Source: Buttiauxella sp. A111 (lineage in GTDB: Bacteria; Pseudomonadota; Gammaproteobacteria; Enterobacterales; Enterobacteriaceae). From it: a DNA stretch of 64,000 nucleotides. Position numbers and translations under genes: made by a program. Where the stretch lies: positions 930,001 through 994,000 of the forward strand of contig NZ_BJFN01000001.1 in assembly GCF_014189855.1 (NCBI RefSeq), read 5' to 3'. The notes beneath the pieces were generated by a model. It was not told where the DNA came from and did not search any database. It saw only the letters and a program-made list of their open reading frames with translations. Of the stretch, positions 10,001 to 20,528 are shown in pieces (position 1 is the first letter of the stretch; each line of letters begins with the position of its first letter).

Positions 10001-10999
10001 TTATTTACCAGTAAATTCAGCCAGGTTGCTCTGATCAACACCGACATAAGGGATGCGAACGATTTTGTTATCGATCTTCCACTTAGTGCCTTCAGCGGCA
10101 GGCTTACCATCGGCCAGGTTTTTAGCCAGATCGAAGGTTGCTTTAGCCTGGTTGTTAGCATCGTTCAGAACGGTACCGGCCATTGCGCCAGATTTAACCA
10201 GCGCCAGAGCTTCTGGCAGGGCATCTACGCCAAATACTGGGATAGAAGATTTGTTGTGCGCTTTCAGCGCTTCAACTGCACCCATTGCCATCGCATCGTT
10301 GTTGGCGATGACCACTTCGATTTTGTTCGCGTTCGGGCCAGACAGCCATGCGTCCATCTTATCTTTTGCCTGAGCGGTGTCCCACATTGCGGTGTCTAAC
10401 TGCAGCTGTTGGGTTTTCAGGCCTTTGGTATTCAGCTCTTTAATAACATAGGTCGTACGTGCTTCAGCATCCGGGTGGCCTGGTTCGCCTTTCAGCAGAA
10501 CGAATTGAATCTGACCATCTTTGTTCAGATCCCATGCTGGGTTAGCCGCCCAATGTTTAGCAATCAGGTCACCCTGAATGATGCCTGATTCTTTAGAATC
10601 AGTACCTACGTAGTAAGCTTTGTCGTAGCTATCCAGCGCTTTACGAGAAGGTTCTTTGTTGTAGAACACGATTGGAATGTTCTGGCCGCGTGCTTTTTCG
10701 ATAACCGTACCCGCTGCAGCTGGGTCAACCAGGTTGATTGCCAGCGCTTTAACGCCTTTTGCCAACAGCACGTCAATCTGATCGTTCTGCTTGGACTGGT
10801 CGTTCTGGGAGTCGTTCATCAGCAGTTCTACGTTCGGTGAAGCTTTTGCGTCTTTCTCAATCGCTTTGCGAACTACTGACATGAAGTTATCGTCGTATTT
10901 GTAAATGGTCACACCAATACGGGTATCAGCTGCATGAGCGGCTGCACCAAACAACATGCAAGACATAACGGCGGACAGGGTCAAAACCTTCTTATTCAT
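10001..10999 (-). CDS. mglB: Periplasmic D-galactose/D-glucose-binding protein MglB
   Basis: 332 aa precursor, the E. coli length. Signal peptide with cleavage after AHA (residue 23), mature start ADTRIGVT. The calcium-binding loop DLNKDGQIQ is present near residues 157-165. It delivers galactose or glucose to MglAC and, in E. coli, to the Trg chemoreceptor. First gene of the operon, with a GGAG ribosome-binding site. The upstream region carries CRP and GalS/GalR operator sites. Confidence 0.97.
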   Translation of the reverse strand: MNKKVLTLSAVMSCMLFGAAAHAADTRIGVTIYKYDDNFMSVVRKAIEKDAKASPNVELLMNDSQNDQSKQNDQIDVLLAKGVKALAINLVDPAAAGTVIEKARGQNIPIVFYNKEPSRKALDSYDKAYYVGTDSKESGIIQGDLIAKHWAANPAWDLNKDGQIQFVLLKGEPGHPDAEARTTYVIKELNTKGLKTQQLQLDTAMWDTAQAKDKMDAWLSGPNANKIEVVIANNDAMAMGAVEALKAHNKSSIPVFGVDALPEALALVKSGAMAGTVLNDANNQAKATFDLAKNLADGKPAAEGTKWKIDNKIVRIPYVGVDQSNLAEFTGK

Positions 11000-11215
11000 G
11001 GTATCTCCGGTTTTTTGCAGGGTAGTTCAAGGGGTATTCAGGCAGGCAGCGCTGTTATAAAAACGTTACTGAATGCCGAAAATTTTCTATATTAAAAAAA
11101 CTCTTCCGTGTTCGGTAACGATCCATAACTGCTTTTATTGATAGTTTTTGCTGAACACCTATAGATAAACCGATTAATCACCGTTACATATAGTTTCAGC
11201 TGATAAAACGCTGAC

Positions 11216-11275
11216 ATCATAGTCATCGTAATGTTAATTAACTGTGAATTTACTCACAAATTGAAACCGGTTACA
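11216..11275 (-). promoter_or_regulatory. mglBAC promoter: GalS/GalR operator, CRP site and -10
   Basis: On the leftward strand the order is: operator at 11262-11275 (TGAAACCGGTTACA, one mismatch to the TGTAANCGNTTACA gal half-palindromes), a perfect CRP site TGTGA-N6-TCACA at 11243-11258, and -10 TATGAT at 11221-11216. The implied start near 11209 puts CRP at about -41 (class II). This agrees with known control of E. coli mgl by GalS and CRP. Confidence 0.85.
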
Positions 11276-11288
11276 TCAAAGACTTTGT

Positions 11289-12311
11289 TCAGAGAGTGAT
11301 CGGTGCCGCAATTTGCCGTGGAGCCACTGAATGGCGACGGACTAAAGTCGGCATAAAACAGTGTGTTGCACCATTATCGAGCGTTCCTGCTGCGCCCTGT
11401 AACGCCAGTTCGGTCGCCAGTCGAGCCATTGAAACAATGGGGTAACGCACCGTGGTGAGTTGCGGATCGGTGTAACGCGCGATAGGAATGTCATCAAAAC
11501 CAATCACTGAAACATGATGCGGCACGATAATTCCGTTGTCTTTCAAGGCGGTCAATGCGCCAGCAGCCATGCTGTCGTTGTAAGCAAACACCGCACTGAG
11601 TTGCAGGTTACGGCCCAGTAATTCCACCATTGCCGCTTCACCACCCTGCATATCCGGCGAGCCCACGCCCACCCAGCTTTCTGGCGGCGTAATCCCCTGC
11701 TCCGTCATGCCGCGCATCCACCCTTCCCGGCGCTGTGCGTTATCTTCAATCGCGTGGCTGGACGCCAGATAACCAATGCGTTGATGACCTTGATTAAACA
11801 GCATTCGTGTTGCCATCAACGCACCGCTGACATTATCGAGCCCCACGCATCTGTGCTCGTAGCCCGGAACAATGCGGTTAACCAATACCATGCCTGGAAT
11901 GTGATCGAGGAACTCACCTAACTCTTGATCGCTAAGTGCTTTAGCATGAACAATCAATGCGTTACAGCGTTGACGAATCAACACCTCAATGGCATGACGC
12001 TCTTTTTCTTCCTGGTGATAACTGTTGCCGATGAGCACATATTTGTTGTGTTGCTGCGCCACAACATCCACCGCTTTAACCAGTGCGCCAAAGAACGGGT
12101 CAGACACATCCATAACCACGACGCCGATGGTGTCGCTGACCTGCGTTGCTAACGCCTGGGCGTTGGCGTTTGGCCGATATCCCAGTTGCGACACCGCCTG
12201 CATGACATTTTCACGGGTGTCTGCACTGACGAGCGCGCTGTTATTAAGTACACGGGAAACGGTCGCCACTGAGACACCGGCGATGCGGGCAACGTCACGA
12301 ATGGTGATCAT
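11289..12311 (-). CDS. galS: LacI-family repressor GalS (mgl isorepressor)
   Basis: 340 aa from ATG 12311 (E. coli 346). An in-frame GTG nine bases upstream would add three residues. N-terminal helix-turn-helix [22 protein letters not shown] at 2-23, then a periplasmic-binding-protein-like effector domain with [20 protein letters not shown] near 270. It represses mglBAC and itself, with D-galactose or D-fucose as inducer. It lies directly upstream of mglB in the same direction, and matching operators stand before both genes. Confidence 0.95.
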   Translation of the reverse strand: MITIRDVARIAGVSVATVSRVLNNSALVSADTRENVMQAVSQLGYRPNANAQALATQVSDTIGVVVMDVSDPFFGALVKAVDVVAQQHNKYVLIGNSYHQEEKERHAIEVLIRQRCNALIVHAKALSDQELGEFLDHIPGMVLVNRIVPGYEHRCVGLDNVSGALMATRMLFNQGHQRIGYLASSHAIEDNAQRREGWMRGMTEQGITPPESWVGVGSPDMQGGEAAMVELLGRNLQLSAVFAYNDSMAAGALTALKDNGIIVPHHVSVIGFDDIPIARYTDPQLTTVRYPIVSMARLATELALQGAAGTLDNGATHCFMPTLVRRHSVAPRQIAAPITL

Positions 12312-12401
12312 TTTTTTCACCAGTCGAAAGAGGAGTTAGTCTCATGAATACACCCTGTATTTGGCTAGGTGAGTATTCTGGCAGCGACTCAGGAATGACT
12401 A

Positions 12402-12435
12402 CGTGAGGATGATCACATCAATGAAAACGGTTACA
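12402..12435 (-). promoter_or_regulatory. galS promoter: CRP site and gal operator
   Basis: CRP site CGTGA-N6-TCACA (9 of 10) at 12402-12417 and operator TGAAAACGGTTACA at 12422-12435 (one mismatch in fixed positions). The order and spacing are the same as in the mgl promoter, which supports GalS autoregulation. Confidence 0.75.
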
Positions 12436-12466
12436 TACAATTCGTTAACGTTTGTGATGTATATCA

Positions 12467-13624
12467 TTATCTTGCTGGATGCTTCAGGGAGACCCCGGCA
12501 GCGCGGGCGGTTAGCTGTCGCCACAGCCACTCAACCGGCCCCTGACGGAAGTAACGCAACCACAGAAGAGAGAACAGAATATTCATCGCCCAGACGAACG
12601 GTACAAACGCCAACAGGGAGAGGCGGTCAAACTTCATGTACCCATTCATATGGAAGAAGAAAGTGGTGCATATCAGTGTTTGCAGCAGGTAATTCGACAG
12701 TGCCATGCGCCCAACATGTGCCACCGCGTTGACGACGCGCAAGCGCGAAAGCTGCGGCCAATAACCAAATGCCAGCGCGGCATAACCGATTGTTTGAAAC
12801 GGCGCACTCAATTCACGCGGTGCCTGCAACAAGAAAGCGCACCAGCGATACGTCCAGCCGAGGTGCCACTGGGCGTAAATAGCCGGAATGTTGATTAACA
12901 TACCGACGATGATGAGCCACAAACCAGTGCGGCGGTAATGATGCAAACTGAACGTCCCGCGCAACCAGCCGCTACGCATTAATGACGCACCCAGCAGCAT
13001 CATCCCGGCCAGTTGCCAGCCATATTGTGCGCCTAGCGCCACCAAATTCGAGGAGAGCAAGTCAATGCGATTACTGATGGCTTCGCTGCCACCATTGAGT
13101 TTCCACCATTGCTCATACTGCAAGTTAGCCGCATCAGGAACCCACGAACGGTTTGGCGCGTCCCCGGAGATAAAGCCCAGCAACAGCAGCACACCAATGC
13201 CGGTGAGATACAACAAAACGCCAGTGTTAAACAGCGAACGAATGCCCGGTGCGTCACGAATCAAGCGCCAACACACCAGTCCTACCAGCCCGTAGGCCAG
13301 CAATATATCGCCTTCCCACAAGAAGATAGCGTGTATGAAACCGAGCAGGACTAATAGCGTCAGACGTGACTGGATCCAGCGTTTGCCACGATATAACAAC
13401 ATCTGTAGGCCGGCGCCAAATAATAGAGCGAATAAGGTGAGGAATTTAACCTGAGCGAAGAGATCCAGAATGGCCCATGTCCAGGCGTCGCTGTCGGTAA
13501 TCGTACCGGACCATGCGGGATTAAGATACGCCGCCTTCGGTAAACCGAAGGCCACGATATTAAGCAGCAGAATGCCGAGAATAGCGACGCCACGGACAAA
13601 ATCCAGCGTAACGTTTCTCTCCAT
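12467..13624 (-). CDS. yeiB: DUF418 membrane protein YeiB
   Basis: 385 aa, the same length as E. coli YeiB. Multi-spanning inner-membrane protein with an acyltransferase-3-like N-terminal domain (DVRG-type start, here LDFVRGVAILGILLLN) and a C-terminal DUF418 region ending WLRYFRQGPVEWLWRQLT. Function is unproven; related proteins are suspected to move acyl or other small groups across the membrane. It lies between folE and galS as in E. coli, 20 bases downstream of folE, so the two may be co-transcribed. Confidence 0.92.
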   Translation of the reverse strand: MERNVTLDFVRGVAILGILLLNIVAFGLPKAAYLNPAWSGTITDSDAWTWAILDLFAQVKFLTLFALLFGAGLQMLLYRGKRWIQSRLTLLVLLGFIHAIFLWEGDILLAYGLVGLVCWRLIRDAPGIRSLFNTGVLLYLTGIGVLLLLGFISGDAPNRSWVPDAANLQYEQWWKLNGGSEAISNRIDLLSSNLVALGAQYGWQLAGMMLLGASLMRSGWLRGTFSLHHYRRTGLWLIIVGMLINIPAIYAQWHLGWTYRWCAFLLQAPRELSAPFQTIGYAALAFGYWPQLSRLRVVNAVAHVGRMALSNYLLQTLICTTFFFHMNGYMKFDRLSLLAFVPFVWAMNILFSLLWLRYFRQGPVEWLWRQLTARAAGVSLKHPAR

Positions 13625-13643
13625 ACACCCTGCCTAATTAATG

Positions 13644-14309
13644 TTAGTTATGACGCACAGCGCGCAGAAATTCCTGACGTGTATTCTGGCTGGATTTGAA
13701 CAATCCGCCTAACGATGTGGTGGTTGTCGCACTGGTTGCATCCTGCACGCCACGGGCTTTCACACAATAATGGACCGCATCAATAGATACCGCCACATTG
13801 TTGGTGCCAAGCAATGTTTGCAGAGCAATCAGGATTTGCTGAGTTAAGCGCTCCTGAACCTGCGGACGCTGTGCAAAGAATTGCACAATGCGGTTAATTT
13901 TCGACAGACCAATCACGGTGTCTTTCGGAAGGTAAGAAACCGTCGCCTTACCGTCGATAGTCACGAAATGGTGTTCGCAGGTACTGGTGAGCGTAATGTT
14001 ACGCACAGTGACCATTTCATCGACCTTCATCTTATTTTCGATGACGGTGATTTTCGGGAAATTGGCATAATCGAGGCCAGAGAAAATCTCATCGACATAC
14101 ATTTTGGCAATGCGATGCGGTGTTTCCATCAAGCTGTCGTCGCTTAAATCAAGATTCAGCAACTGCATGATTTCCGTCATATGCTCGGCAATCTGACGTT
14201 TGCGGGTTTCGTTATCCAGTTCACGCAATTGCGGACGCAGCGGGGTTTCCAGGCCGCGTGCAACTAATGCTTCGTGAACCAATGCGGCTTCTGGACTTAA
14301 TGATGGCAT
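13644..14309 (-). CDS. folE: GTP cyclohydrolase I
   Basis: 221 aa from ATG 14309 (E. coli 222), with an AGGAG ribosome-binding site; a frame extension to 14357 is not supported. It converts GTP to 7,8-dihydroneopterin triphosphate, the first step of folate synthesis. Zinc ligands are in TSTCEHHF (near residues 108-115) and the later Cys of [11 protein letters not shown]. The conserved [13 protein letters not shown] tail is present. It is the type IA enzyme. Confidence 0.97.
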   Translation of the reverse strand: MPSLSPEAALVHEALVARGLETPLRPQLRELDNETRKRQIAEHMTEIMQLLNLDLSDDSLMETPHRIAKMYVDEIFSGLDYANFPKITVIENKMKVDEMVTVRNITLTSTCEHHFVTIDGKATVSYLPKDTVIGLSKINRIVQFFAQRPQVQERLTQQILIALQTLLGTNNVAVSIDAVHYCVKARGVQDATSATTTTSLGGLFKSSQNTRQEFLRAVRHN

Positions 14310-14437
14310 ACTATTTTCTCCTGCAGGTGTGGCTGACCTCGGCCCTACGTGGGGCAAAGTGTACGCTCATTGTGCGTGAGCGCGGTCGCATAATCCAGTA
14401 GTGCGAACGATAATTATTGAAATCGTCGAAAGCTTAA

Positions 14438-15604
14438 TTATTTACGCCAAACCAAACCGCCGCCGATCAATAATGCAAATCCGGCGATGTATAATGCGGG
14501 CTCGAGTTGACCGGTTAGCGACGTGGATATCGCCGATAACATCGGCCCGACTAATTGCCCCATCGCGTATCCGGTGGTCAATAATCCCGCCATGTAACGA
14601 GTATGCTGCGGAGCCAGTTCACGGCCATATTGTAACGACAGTTGCACTGCACATAAGAACCCGCCCCCAACCAGCAACGACCCCAGAACCAGCCCTGTCA
14701 TACCCGGGATCATTTCTGAGGCAAACACGCCGAGCGCCTGTAACCAGAGCACCAACGCCAGCCGCTGATTGCTTTGCAGCCAGCGACGTGCGGCAATTCC
14801 AAGTAAAATGCCACACACCGCCGCCCCACCAAATATTGGCCAGACGAATTGTGCAAATGCGCTACCGGGAAAACGGACGCTGGCCATCTGCGATAAAAAC
14901 GTTGCGGGCAGAATATACCCAAATCCGGCCAGGCTGTAGCTCCAGACCAGGCGTTTGAGCGGCACCGTTAAGACTAACGGCTCAGGTGCCGTTTCTGGTC
15001 GATGCAACTCCCCTTTTCGCGGCAAGTTGCGGGCAATCAACACAATGAAAAACAGCGCCAGAAAACCGTAGACCAGCCAGGCAAGGCTTGCGGATAAACC
15101 GTAACTGTGAATCGCAACCGCCAACAAACCACTGATAAATATTCCGGCACCCGGGCCTGCAAAGACCGCAGCGCTTAATCCGGGTTTGCCTAAATGAGCC
15201 AGTTGCTCGTTGCTCCAGGCGGCAATTAATACCATCGCCCAGCCGCTTGCTGCGCCAATCAGAAAACGAATCAGTGCGTGCCACAATGCCGCATCCACGG
15301 TGGCAGACAGTAGCGTCAATATCACCGCGCCCCAAACACCGAGCATTAAACGTAACTCGACACGCCGATGCGCACGCATGGCATCCCACGCCCCCACCAG
15401 ATAACCGAGGTAGTTAATTGCCGCGACCAAACCCGCACTGGTTAGGGTCAGTTGCCCCTCCGCAATCATCAGCGGGACTTGTGGCGTAAACGCAAAACGG
15501 CCAATGCCCATTGCGACGACCAACACCAGAAATCCCGTCAATGCGATACGTGCCGCCACGCAACCCCCAATTGTTACGATTTCGTTGCCAGCATGATGCC
15601 GCAT
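14438..15604 (-). CDS. YbfB/YjiJ family MFS transporter
   Basis: 388 aa from ATG 15604, about 12 hydrophobic segments. The N-terminal signature GIGRFAFTPQVPLMI and the NYLGYLVGAWDA segment mark the YbfB/YjiJ subfamily of the major facilitator superfamily. The substrate is unknown. The ATG has no clear ribosome-binding site. An in-frame GTG at 15559, preceded by GGGGG about six bases upstream, would start the protein just before the first membrane segment (373 aa) and may be the true start. E. coli has no gene here between folE and yeiG, so this is an accessory insertion. Confidence 0.85.
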   Translation of the reverse strand: MRHHAGNEIVTIGGCVAARIALTGFLVLVVAMGIGRFAFTPQVPLMIAEGQLTLTSAGLVAAINYLGYLVGAWDAMRAHRRVELRLMLGVWGAVILTLLSATVDAALWHALIRFLIGAASGWAMVLIAAWSNEQLAHLGKPGLSAAVFAGPGAGIFISGLLAVAIHSYGLSASLAWLVYGFLALFFIVLIARNLPRKGELHRPETAPEPLVLTVPLKRLVWSYSLAGFGYILPATFLSQMASVRFPGSAFAQFVWPIFGGAAVCGILLGIAARRWLQSNQRLALVLWLQALGVFASEMIPGMTGLVLGSLLVGGGFLCAVQLSLQYGRELAPQHTRYMAGLLTTGYAMGQLVGPMLSAISTSLTGQLEPALYIAGFALLIGGGLVWRK

Positions 15605-15650
15605 GGCTAGACTGAGGAGAAGTGAAACTTGTTCATTGATATTGAGTATT

Positions 15651-15773
15651 TACCCAAAATAATTCGAGTTGCGGGAAGGCGGCAAGTGAACGAATCCCCG
15701 GGAGCTTACTAAAGTAAGTGACTGGGGTGACTGAACGCAGCCAACGCGCATGCAGCTTGAAGTATGAAGGGTA
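15651..15773. repeat. ERIC element 3
   Basis: ERIC with ACCC/GGGT ends, GGGAGCTTACTAAAGTAAGTG centre and GCAGCCAACGCGCATGCAGC. It fills the divergent gap between the MFS gene and yeiG, ending 18 bases before the yeiG start, so the yeiG ribosome-binding region begins right after it. Confidence 0.93.
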
Positions 15774-15791
15774 TAAATAAGGAACCTCTGG

Positions 15792-16622
15792 ATGGAACTT
15801 CTAGAAGAACACCGCTGTTTCGAAGGCTGGCAGCAGCGCTGGCGCCATGATTCCACAGTGCTGAAATGCCCGATGACGTTCAGTATTTTTCTGCCAACGC
15901 CACGCACCACTCCTCCACCGGTTCTGTACTGGCTCTCCGGTTTAACCTGTAACGATGAAAACTTCACCACCAAAGCGGGCGCACAGCGTGTTGCTTCAGA
16001 ACTGGGTATTGTGCTGGTCATGCCGGATACCAGTCCACGCGGTAAGAACGTGCCAAATAATGAAAGTTACGATCTCGGCCAGGGTGCAGGTTTTTACCTG
16101 AATGCGACCGAGCAGCCCTGGGCTGACCATTTCCGCATGTACGACTATGTTAACGATGAACTGCCTGCGTTGATTGCCGATAATTTTAGCATCAGCAAGA
16201 AAGCCTCTATTTTCGGCCATTCGATGGGGGGGCATGGCGCATTGAGCATCGCGTTAAAAAACCCAGGACGTTATTGTTCCGTGTCTGCCTTTGCACCTAT
16301 TGTGAATCCAACCCGCGTGCCGTGGGGGCAAAAGGCTTTTGCCGCTTATTTAGGTGAGAACGAAGAGAAATGGCGCGAGTGGGATAGCTGCTGTTTACTG
16401 ATGCAGGCCGATAGCGCACAGGCGATTCCCGTGCTGATTGATCAAGGCGATGCCGATCAATTCCTCGCGGATCAACTGCAACCTGCGCAATTTGCTGAAG
16501 TTGCGCGCCAGAAAAACTGGCCGTTAACGTTGCGCGTGCAGCCTGGTTACGATCACAGTTATTACTTCATATCTTCATTTGTTGAAGATCATTTGCGATT
16601 CCATGCGGAGCATTTGGCTTAG
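15792..16622 (+). CDS. yeiG: S-formylglutathione hydrolase YeiG
   Basis: 276 aa (E. coli YeiG 278). Esterase D-type alpha/beta hydrolase that splits S-formylglutathione to formate and glutathione, the last step of glutathione-dependent formaldehyde removal. Nucleophile Ser144 lies in GHSMGGHGA, the acid in [10 protein letters not shown] and the base in PGYDHSYYF. The N-terminus [17 protein letters not shown] matches E. coli. It has no frmA partner next to it here. Confidence 0.94.
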   Translation: MELLEEHRCFEGWQQRWRHDSTVLKCPMTFSIFLPTPRTTPPPVLYWLSGLTCNDENFTTKAGAQRVASELGIVLVMPDTSPRGKNVPNNESYDLGQGAGFYLNATEQPWADHFRMYDYVNDELPALIADNFSISKKASIFGHSMGGHGALSIALKNPGRYCSVSAFAPIVNPTRVPWGQKAFAAYLGENEEKWREWDSCCLLMQADSAQAIPVLIDQGDADQFLADQLQPAQFAEVARQKNWPLTLRVQPGYDHSYYFISSFVEDHLRFHAEHLA

Positions 16623-16630
16623 CTGATTTT

Positions 16631-16714
16631 GCCCTCACCCTAGCCCTCTCCCAAGGGGAGAGGGGATAGCCCGGTGTTCTCCCTCTCCCCTTGGGAGAGG
16701 GTCGGGGTGAGGGG
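16631..16714. repeat. GC-rich palindromic intergenic repeat, copy 2
   Basis: A long inverted repeat with arms GCCCTCACCCTAGCCCTCTC and GAGAGGGTCGGGGTGAGGGG and an inner CTCTCC hairpin. Closely related to the copy at 1108-1185. It lies between convergent yeiG and cirA and probably serves as a two-way transcription end. Confidence 0.75.
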
Positions 16715-16719
16715 AAAAA

Positions 16720-18690
16720 CTAGAACGAGTAATCCACCGCCATAAAGTAACGACGGCCATCTTCGTTATAACTGTAATCATCACGACTCAAATCTTTGTC
16801 GCCCAGATTCAGCACACCAGCACGTAATTTGACACTTTTCGTCGCCTTCCACGCAGCACCGGTATTCCACACCACATAACCGCCAGGCGTTGCTGCACCG
16901 TCGGTTGTTGCACGCTGCTCGCCGGTATAGTTCGCGGAAACATAGAATGACCAGTCATCCAGTGGAGCCCAATCCACTGTACCGTTTGCAGTATGGAATG
17001 GCAGCGAAGCCAGAGGCTTATTGCCACCGCCACTCAAATCACGACCATCGTTATAGGTGTAGTTCAGCGTCAATTTCCATTGATCGTTGAACGGAACTTT
17101 CACCTCGGTTTCGACACCGCGTACGCGTGCTTTGTTGACGTTGTAGTATTTGAAGATCGGGCGTCCTGCGCTATCAAAACCAACGAAGTTAGGATAAGAC
17201 GGTGCCTGAGTACGACTTGATGTCCGGTTAATATCGATCATATCGTCGAGATTATTCTGGAAGGTCGTGATACTGCCTGACACCCCATCCAGCAAGCCTT
17301 CATCACCTGCGTAATACAAACCCAGCTCGAAGCTTTCACTGGTTTCCGGTTTTAGATCGGGGCTACCGACAATCTTACAAGAGCCACGGCAAGAGTTGCT
17401 GGTCCAGTCCGGGCTAAGTTGCAGCAACGATGGCGCTTTAAATGCCGTTGCCCAACCGCCTTTCATGGTGATGGTATCGGTCGCGCTGTACACCAGATAG
17501 GCACGTGGGCTCCAGTGATCGCCATAAGTCTCGTGGTCATCCATACGCACGCCGGTGGTCAACGCGAGCGGTTCGAAAATCCGCCATTCATCTTCCAGGA
17601 ACAGGGCGTACTGGCTGGCCGATGTTTCGGTGCTATTGCTGCCGGTGAGGTTAACTGGGTCAGTTAACTTATCGTGACGCCATTCACCGCCAAAGGTCAG
17701 CAACTGGTTAATGTCGCCTAAAGGCAGAACCAGTTTGCCGTCGAGGCTGTTGTTGCGCGAGGTGATCGGTGAACTGTTTCCTGGATTAAGGTTATCAATC
17801 TTGTCGCCATAGAAACGCAGTTCGGTATTGCCGTAACCCCAACGCCCATTATGGGAAATCGAGTAATCCTGGCGCTCCATGCGGTTTTTGTTCAGGGAAT
17901 CTGAATCCCTGTCCTGGCGGTCAAATCCATAACCAAAGCTCATGTCCTGGTTTTCAGTCGGCGTCAGGGCAAATTCAGCACTGCCGCTGCGCGTAGTGAA
18001 ACCTTCAATACGCGGCGTCTCGCCCGTAGCACTGGTGCTGGACGGCTCTTGCTTATCTTTCTCGCGCTTACCAAGGTTGCCGTAAACTTTGACCCCAAGG
18101 AGATCATCAATGATTGGGCCGCTGGCAAAGAAGTTGCTGTTATAAGAATCACCGCGATCGCGGTCTTCCTGAATAGTGGTATCCGCCGTCACGGTGCCGT
18201 GCCAGGCCTTACCGACTTTGCGCGTAATGATGTTTACCACGCCGCCTAATGCATCTGAACCGTATAACGATGACATCGGCCCACGCACCACTTCGATACG
18301 TTCAATCGCATCAACCGGGATCCAGTTAAGGTCAAAATCATTGTGACGGAATACGGCGTTACGCGAGTTCACACGCTTGCCATCAACCAAAATCAGCGTG
18401 TAGCTACTGTCCAGACCACGAATACTGACGCCCTGACGGTTATCCCCTTCATTGGTCAGTTGCACACCCGGGACTTCCTGCAAGACATCTTTCAGGTTCT
18501 GGATAGGCTTTTTCTTCAGATCTTCTTGAGTAATCACGCTAATACTGGCTGGGGCATCTTTGAGGTTTTGCTCGGTAGCAGACGCAGTAACCACCATAGT
18601 GTCTTCACGTTCTTCGGCAATGACCGGAAACGCAACTGTGATTATTGACGCGCAAAGTCCTCCCCGGACGATGGGATTCAACCTTAACAT
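16720..18690 (-). CDS. cirA: TonB-dependent catecholate siderophore receptor CirA
   Basis: 656 aa from ATG 18690 (E. coli 663), preceded by GGAGAAAGGA; the frame is open upstream to 18726 without support. Signal peptide ends near residue 25 (VIA). The TonB box EDTMVVTA follows at about 29-36, then the plug domain with QEVPGVQLT and IRGLDSSYT, and a 22-strand barrel ending in FMAVDYSF with terminal Phe. It takes up iron chelated by dihydroxybenzoate-type siderophores; in E. coli it is also the colicin I receptor. A Fur box lies upstream. Confidence 0.96.
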   Translation of the reverse strand: MLRLNPIVRGGLCASIITVAFPVIAEEREDTMVVTASATEQNLKDAPASISVITQEDLKKKPIQNLKDVLQEVPGVQLTNEGDNRQGVSIRGLDSSYTLILVDGKRVNSRNAVFRHNDFDLNWIPVDAIERIEVVRGPMSSLYGSDALGGVVNIITRKVGKAWHGTVTADTTIQEDRDRGDSYNSNFFASGPIIDDLLGVKVYGNLGKREKDKQEPSSTSATGETPRIEGFTTRSGSAEFALTPTENQDMSFGYGFDRQDRDSDSLNKNRMERQDYSISHNGRWGYGNTELRFYGDKIDNLNPGNSSPITSRNNSLDGKLVLPLGDINQLLTFGGEWRHDKLTDPVNLTGSNSTETSASQYALFLEDEWRIFEPLALTTGVRMDDHETYGDHWSPRAYLVYSATDTITMKGGWATAFKAPSLLQLSPDWTSNSCRGSCKIVGSPDLKPETSESFELGLYYAGDEGLLDGVSGSITTFQNNLDDMIDINRTSSRTQAPSYPNFVGFDSAGRPIFKYYNVNKARVRGVETEVKVPFNDQWKLTLNYTYNDGRDLSGGGNKPLASLPFHTANGTVDWAPLDDWSFYVSANYTGEQRATTDGAATPGGYVVWNTGAAWKATKSVKLRAGVLNLGDKDLSRDDYSYNEDGRRYFMAVDYSF

Positions 18691-18837
18691 TCCTTTCTCC
18701 ATGAGGTGAATAGCAAACTTTAACAATGGACTACGCTCACATTCCTTGATGCGTCTCAGGCTACTTTGGCCACAGACGGCAGGCTTAACTCATCGACATC
18801 CAGCCGAGGAAAAGCGTGGCGACACCATAAATTAAAC

Positions 18838-18856
18838 GAGAATGGTTATCAATCAA
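18838..18856 (-). promoter_or_regulatory. Fur box of cirA
   Basis: GAGAATGGTTATCAATCAA matches 13 of 19 positions of the Fur consensus, about 150 bp upstream of the cirA start. Iron repression through Fur is well established for E. coli cirA. Confidence 0.7.
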
Positions 18857-18930
18857 ATTGTTAAATTTTGTAATGTATCGCGTGGAGTTGTAACCGGGGA
18901 ATTTTGCTGAGGTTTGATGTTGCAAGAATC

Positions 18931-18968
18931 AGCCCTCATCCATTTTTCACCTGGTTTGGATGAGGGCT
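18931..18968 (-). terminator. Hairpin at the end of the yia operon
   Basis: An 11 bp perfect stem AGCCCTCATCC/GGATGAGGGCT with a 16-base loop, starting eight bases beyond the yiaS stop. There is no strong T-run, so it may end or stabilise the operon message. Confidence 0.6.
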
Positions 18969-18976
18969 TGTGATTG

Positions 18977-19672
18977 TTACTGACCGTAATAGGCGCTTTT
19001 ACCGTGTTTGCGTAAATAGTGTTTATCGAGCAATTGCGGCTGCATATCACCCAATTGTGGGGTTAATTGCGTGGAAAACAGCCCCATGTAGGCGCACTCT
19101 TCCAGAACCACCGCGTTATGCACCGCATCTGCAGCGTCTTTCCCCCAGGCAAACGGGCCGTGGGCATTGACCAGCACCGCTGGAACTTGCAACGGGTCGA
19201 TATCCCGCTCAATAAACGTCTGAATAATCACTTCGCCTGTCTGATGCTCATATTCTCCGGCAATTTCTTCCTGCGTCATCAAGCGCGTACAGGGGATCGT
19301 GCCATAGAAATAGTCCGCATGTGTGGTGCCCCAGGCCGGTAAATCACGCCCGGCCTGAGCCCAAATAGTGGCATGACGTGAATGGGTGTGAACAATGCCG
19401 CCGATGCCCGGGAAACGGCGGTATAGCGCGAGATGCGTTGCGGTATCCGATGACGGTTTTTTGCAGCCTTCCACCACCGCACCGCTTTGCAAATCCACCA
19501 CGACCATATCCTCGGCGCGCATTCCGTCGTATTCCACGCCCGATGGCTTAATCACCACCAAACCCTGTTCGCGGTCGATAGCGCTGACATTCCCCCAGGT
19601 AAACGTCACCAAATGATGGGCAGGCAGGGCAAGATTAGCCTCCAACACCTGCTGCTTTAATTGCTCTAACAT
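18977..19672 (-). CDS. sgbE: L-ribulose-5-phosphate 4-epimerase YiaS (SgbE)
   Basis: 231 aa, the same length as E. coli SgbE; class II aldolase/AraD family. It converts L-ribulose 5-phosphate to D-xylulose 5-phosphate, which enters the pentose phosphate pathway. Zinc ligands are in VHTHSRHAT (two His) and NAHGPFAWG. Other visible family segments are PSGVEYDGM and [17 protein letters not shown]. It is last in the operon and overlaps the upstream yiaR by seven bases. Confidence 0.95.
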   Translation of the reverse strand: MLEQLKQQVLEANLALPAHHLVTFTWGNVSAIDREQGLVVIKPSGVEYDGMRAEDMVVVDLQSGAVVEGCKKPSSDTATHLALYRRFPGIGGIVHTHSRHATIWAQAGRDLPAWGTTHADYFYGTIPCTRLMTQEEIAGEYEHQTGEVIIQTFIERDIDPLQVPAVLVNAHGPFAWGKDAADAVHNAVVLEECAYMGLFSTQLTPQLGDMQPQLLDKHYLRKHGKSAYYGQ

Positions 19673-20526
19673 ACGAATCCCCCTTCCTGCATGCGCTCTT
19701 CAATCCAGCGCCGCGCCTGAATGATCTCCAGCACGGGCTCTTTCGCTTTCTCCGTCCACATTTCCACCAGAAATGCCCCACGATAATTGAGCTGCTTTAA
19801 TGTGCGGAACACGCCAACGAAATCGACGCAACCCTCGCCAAAGGGCACATCGCGAAATTGCCCTGCGCTGGTTGCTGTGACTAACTGAGTATCTTTGAGA
19901 TGAATGGCCGCGATACGGTCAATGCCAAGAGTAAGCTCTGCCGACACGTCATTGCCCCAGGCGCTGAGATTGCCGACATCGGGATAAACGCTGAACCAAG
20001 GCGACGAAAGCAGGTTGTCCCACTTTTTCCATTTGGTTATCGAATTCATAAATTCGGTATCCATAATTTCGACCGCCAGCATCACTTGCGCACCTGCCGC
20101 CTGTTCTACCGCCCACGCCAGCCCTTCAGCAAAACGTTGCTGTGTACCCTCGTCACGCTCTTCGTAATAGACGTCGTAACCTGCGAGCTGAATGGTGCGG
20201 ATCCCTAAATCACGGGCCAGCTTAATTGCTTTGCTCATCACCTCGCGGGCTCGCTCGCGCACAGTTTCATCGTGGCTGCCAAACGGGAAGCGACGGTGTG
20301 CTGAAAGGCACATCGACGGAATAGTGACGCCACTTTCCAGCATCGCTTCCACTAACGAAGCGCGTTGGGTGGTGCTCCACTCCAGACGTGCAAGGCGTTC
20401 GTCAGTTTCGTCGAGCGACATTTCGACAAAATCAAAACCACAGCTTTTTGCCAGCGCCAGACGTTCCGGCCAGGAGAGGTGTTTCGGCAGAGCTTTTTCG
20501 TAGATACCTAATGGATGGACTCTCAT
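19666..20526 (-). CDS. sgbU: L-ribulose-5-phosphate 3-epimerase (L-xylulose-5-phosphate 3-epimerase) YiaR (SgbU)
   Basis: 286 aa TIM-barrel of the UlaE/SgbU group. It interconverts L-xylulose 5-phosphate and L-ribulose 5-phosphate. Metal-binding acidic residues fall in [29 protein letters not shown] and FLVEMWTE. The N-terminus [20 protein letters not shown] is typical of the group. It starts two bases after the yiaQ stop. Confidence 0.94.
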   Translation of the reverse strand: MRVHPLGIYEKALPKHLSWPERLALAKSCGFDFVEMSLDETDERLARLEWSTTQRASLVEAMLESGVTIPSMCLSAHRRFPFGSHDETVRERAREVMSKAIKLARDLGIRTIQLAGYDVYYEERDEGTQQRFAEGLAWAVEQAAGAQVMLAVEIMDTEFMNSITKWKKWDNLLSSPWFSVYPDVGNLSAWGNDVSAELTLGIDRIAAIHLKDTQLVTATSAGQFRDVPFGEGCVDFVGVFRTLKQLNYRGAFLVEMWTEKAKEPVLEIIQARRWIEERMQEGGFVC

Positions 20527-20528
20527 CG

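Noticed and set aside
14401-14958. Open frame of 185 codons on the plus strand over the MFS gene 3' end
   Set aside because: Arg- and Pro-rich translation typical of an antisense frame; the minus-strand MFS gene explains the sequence.
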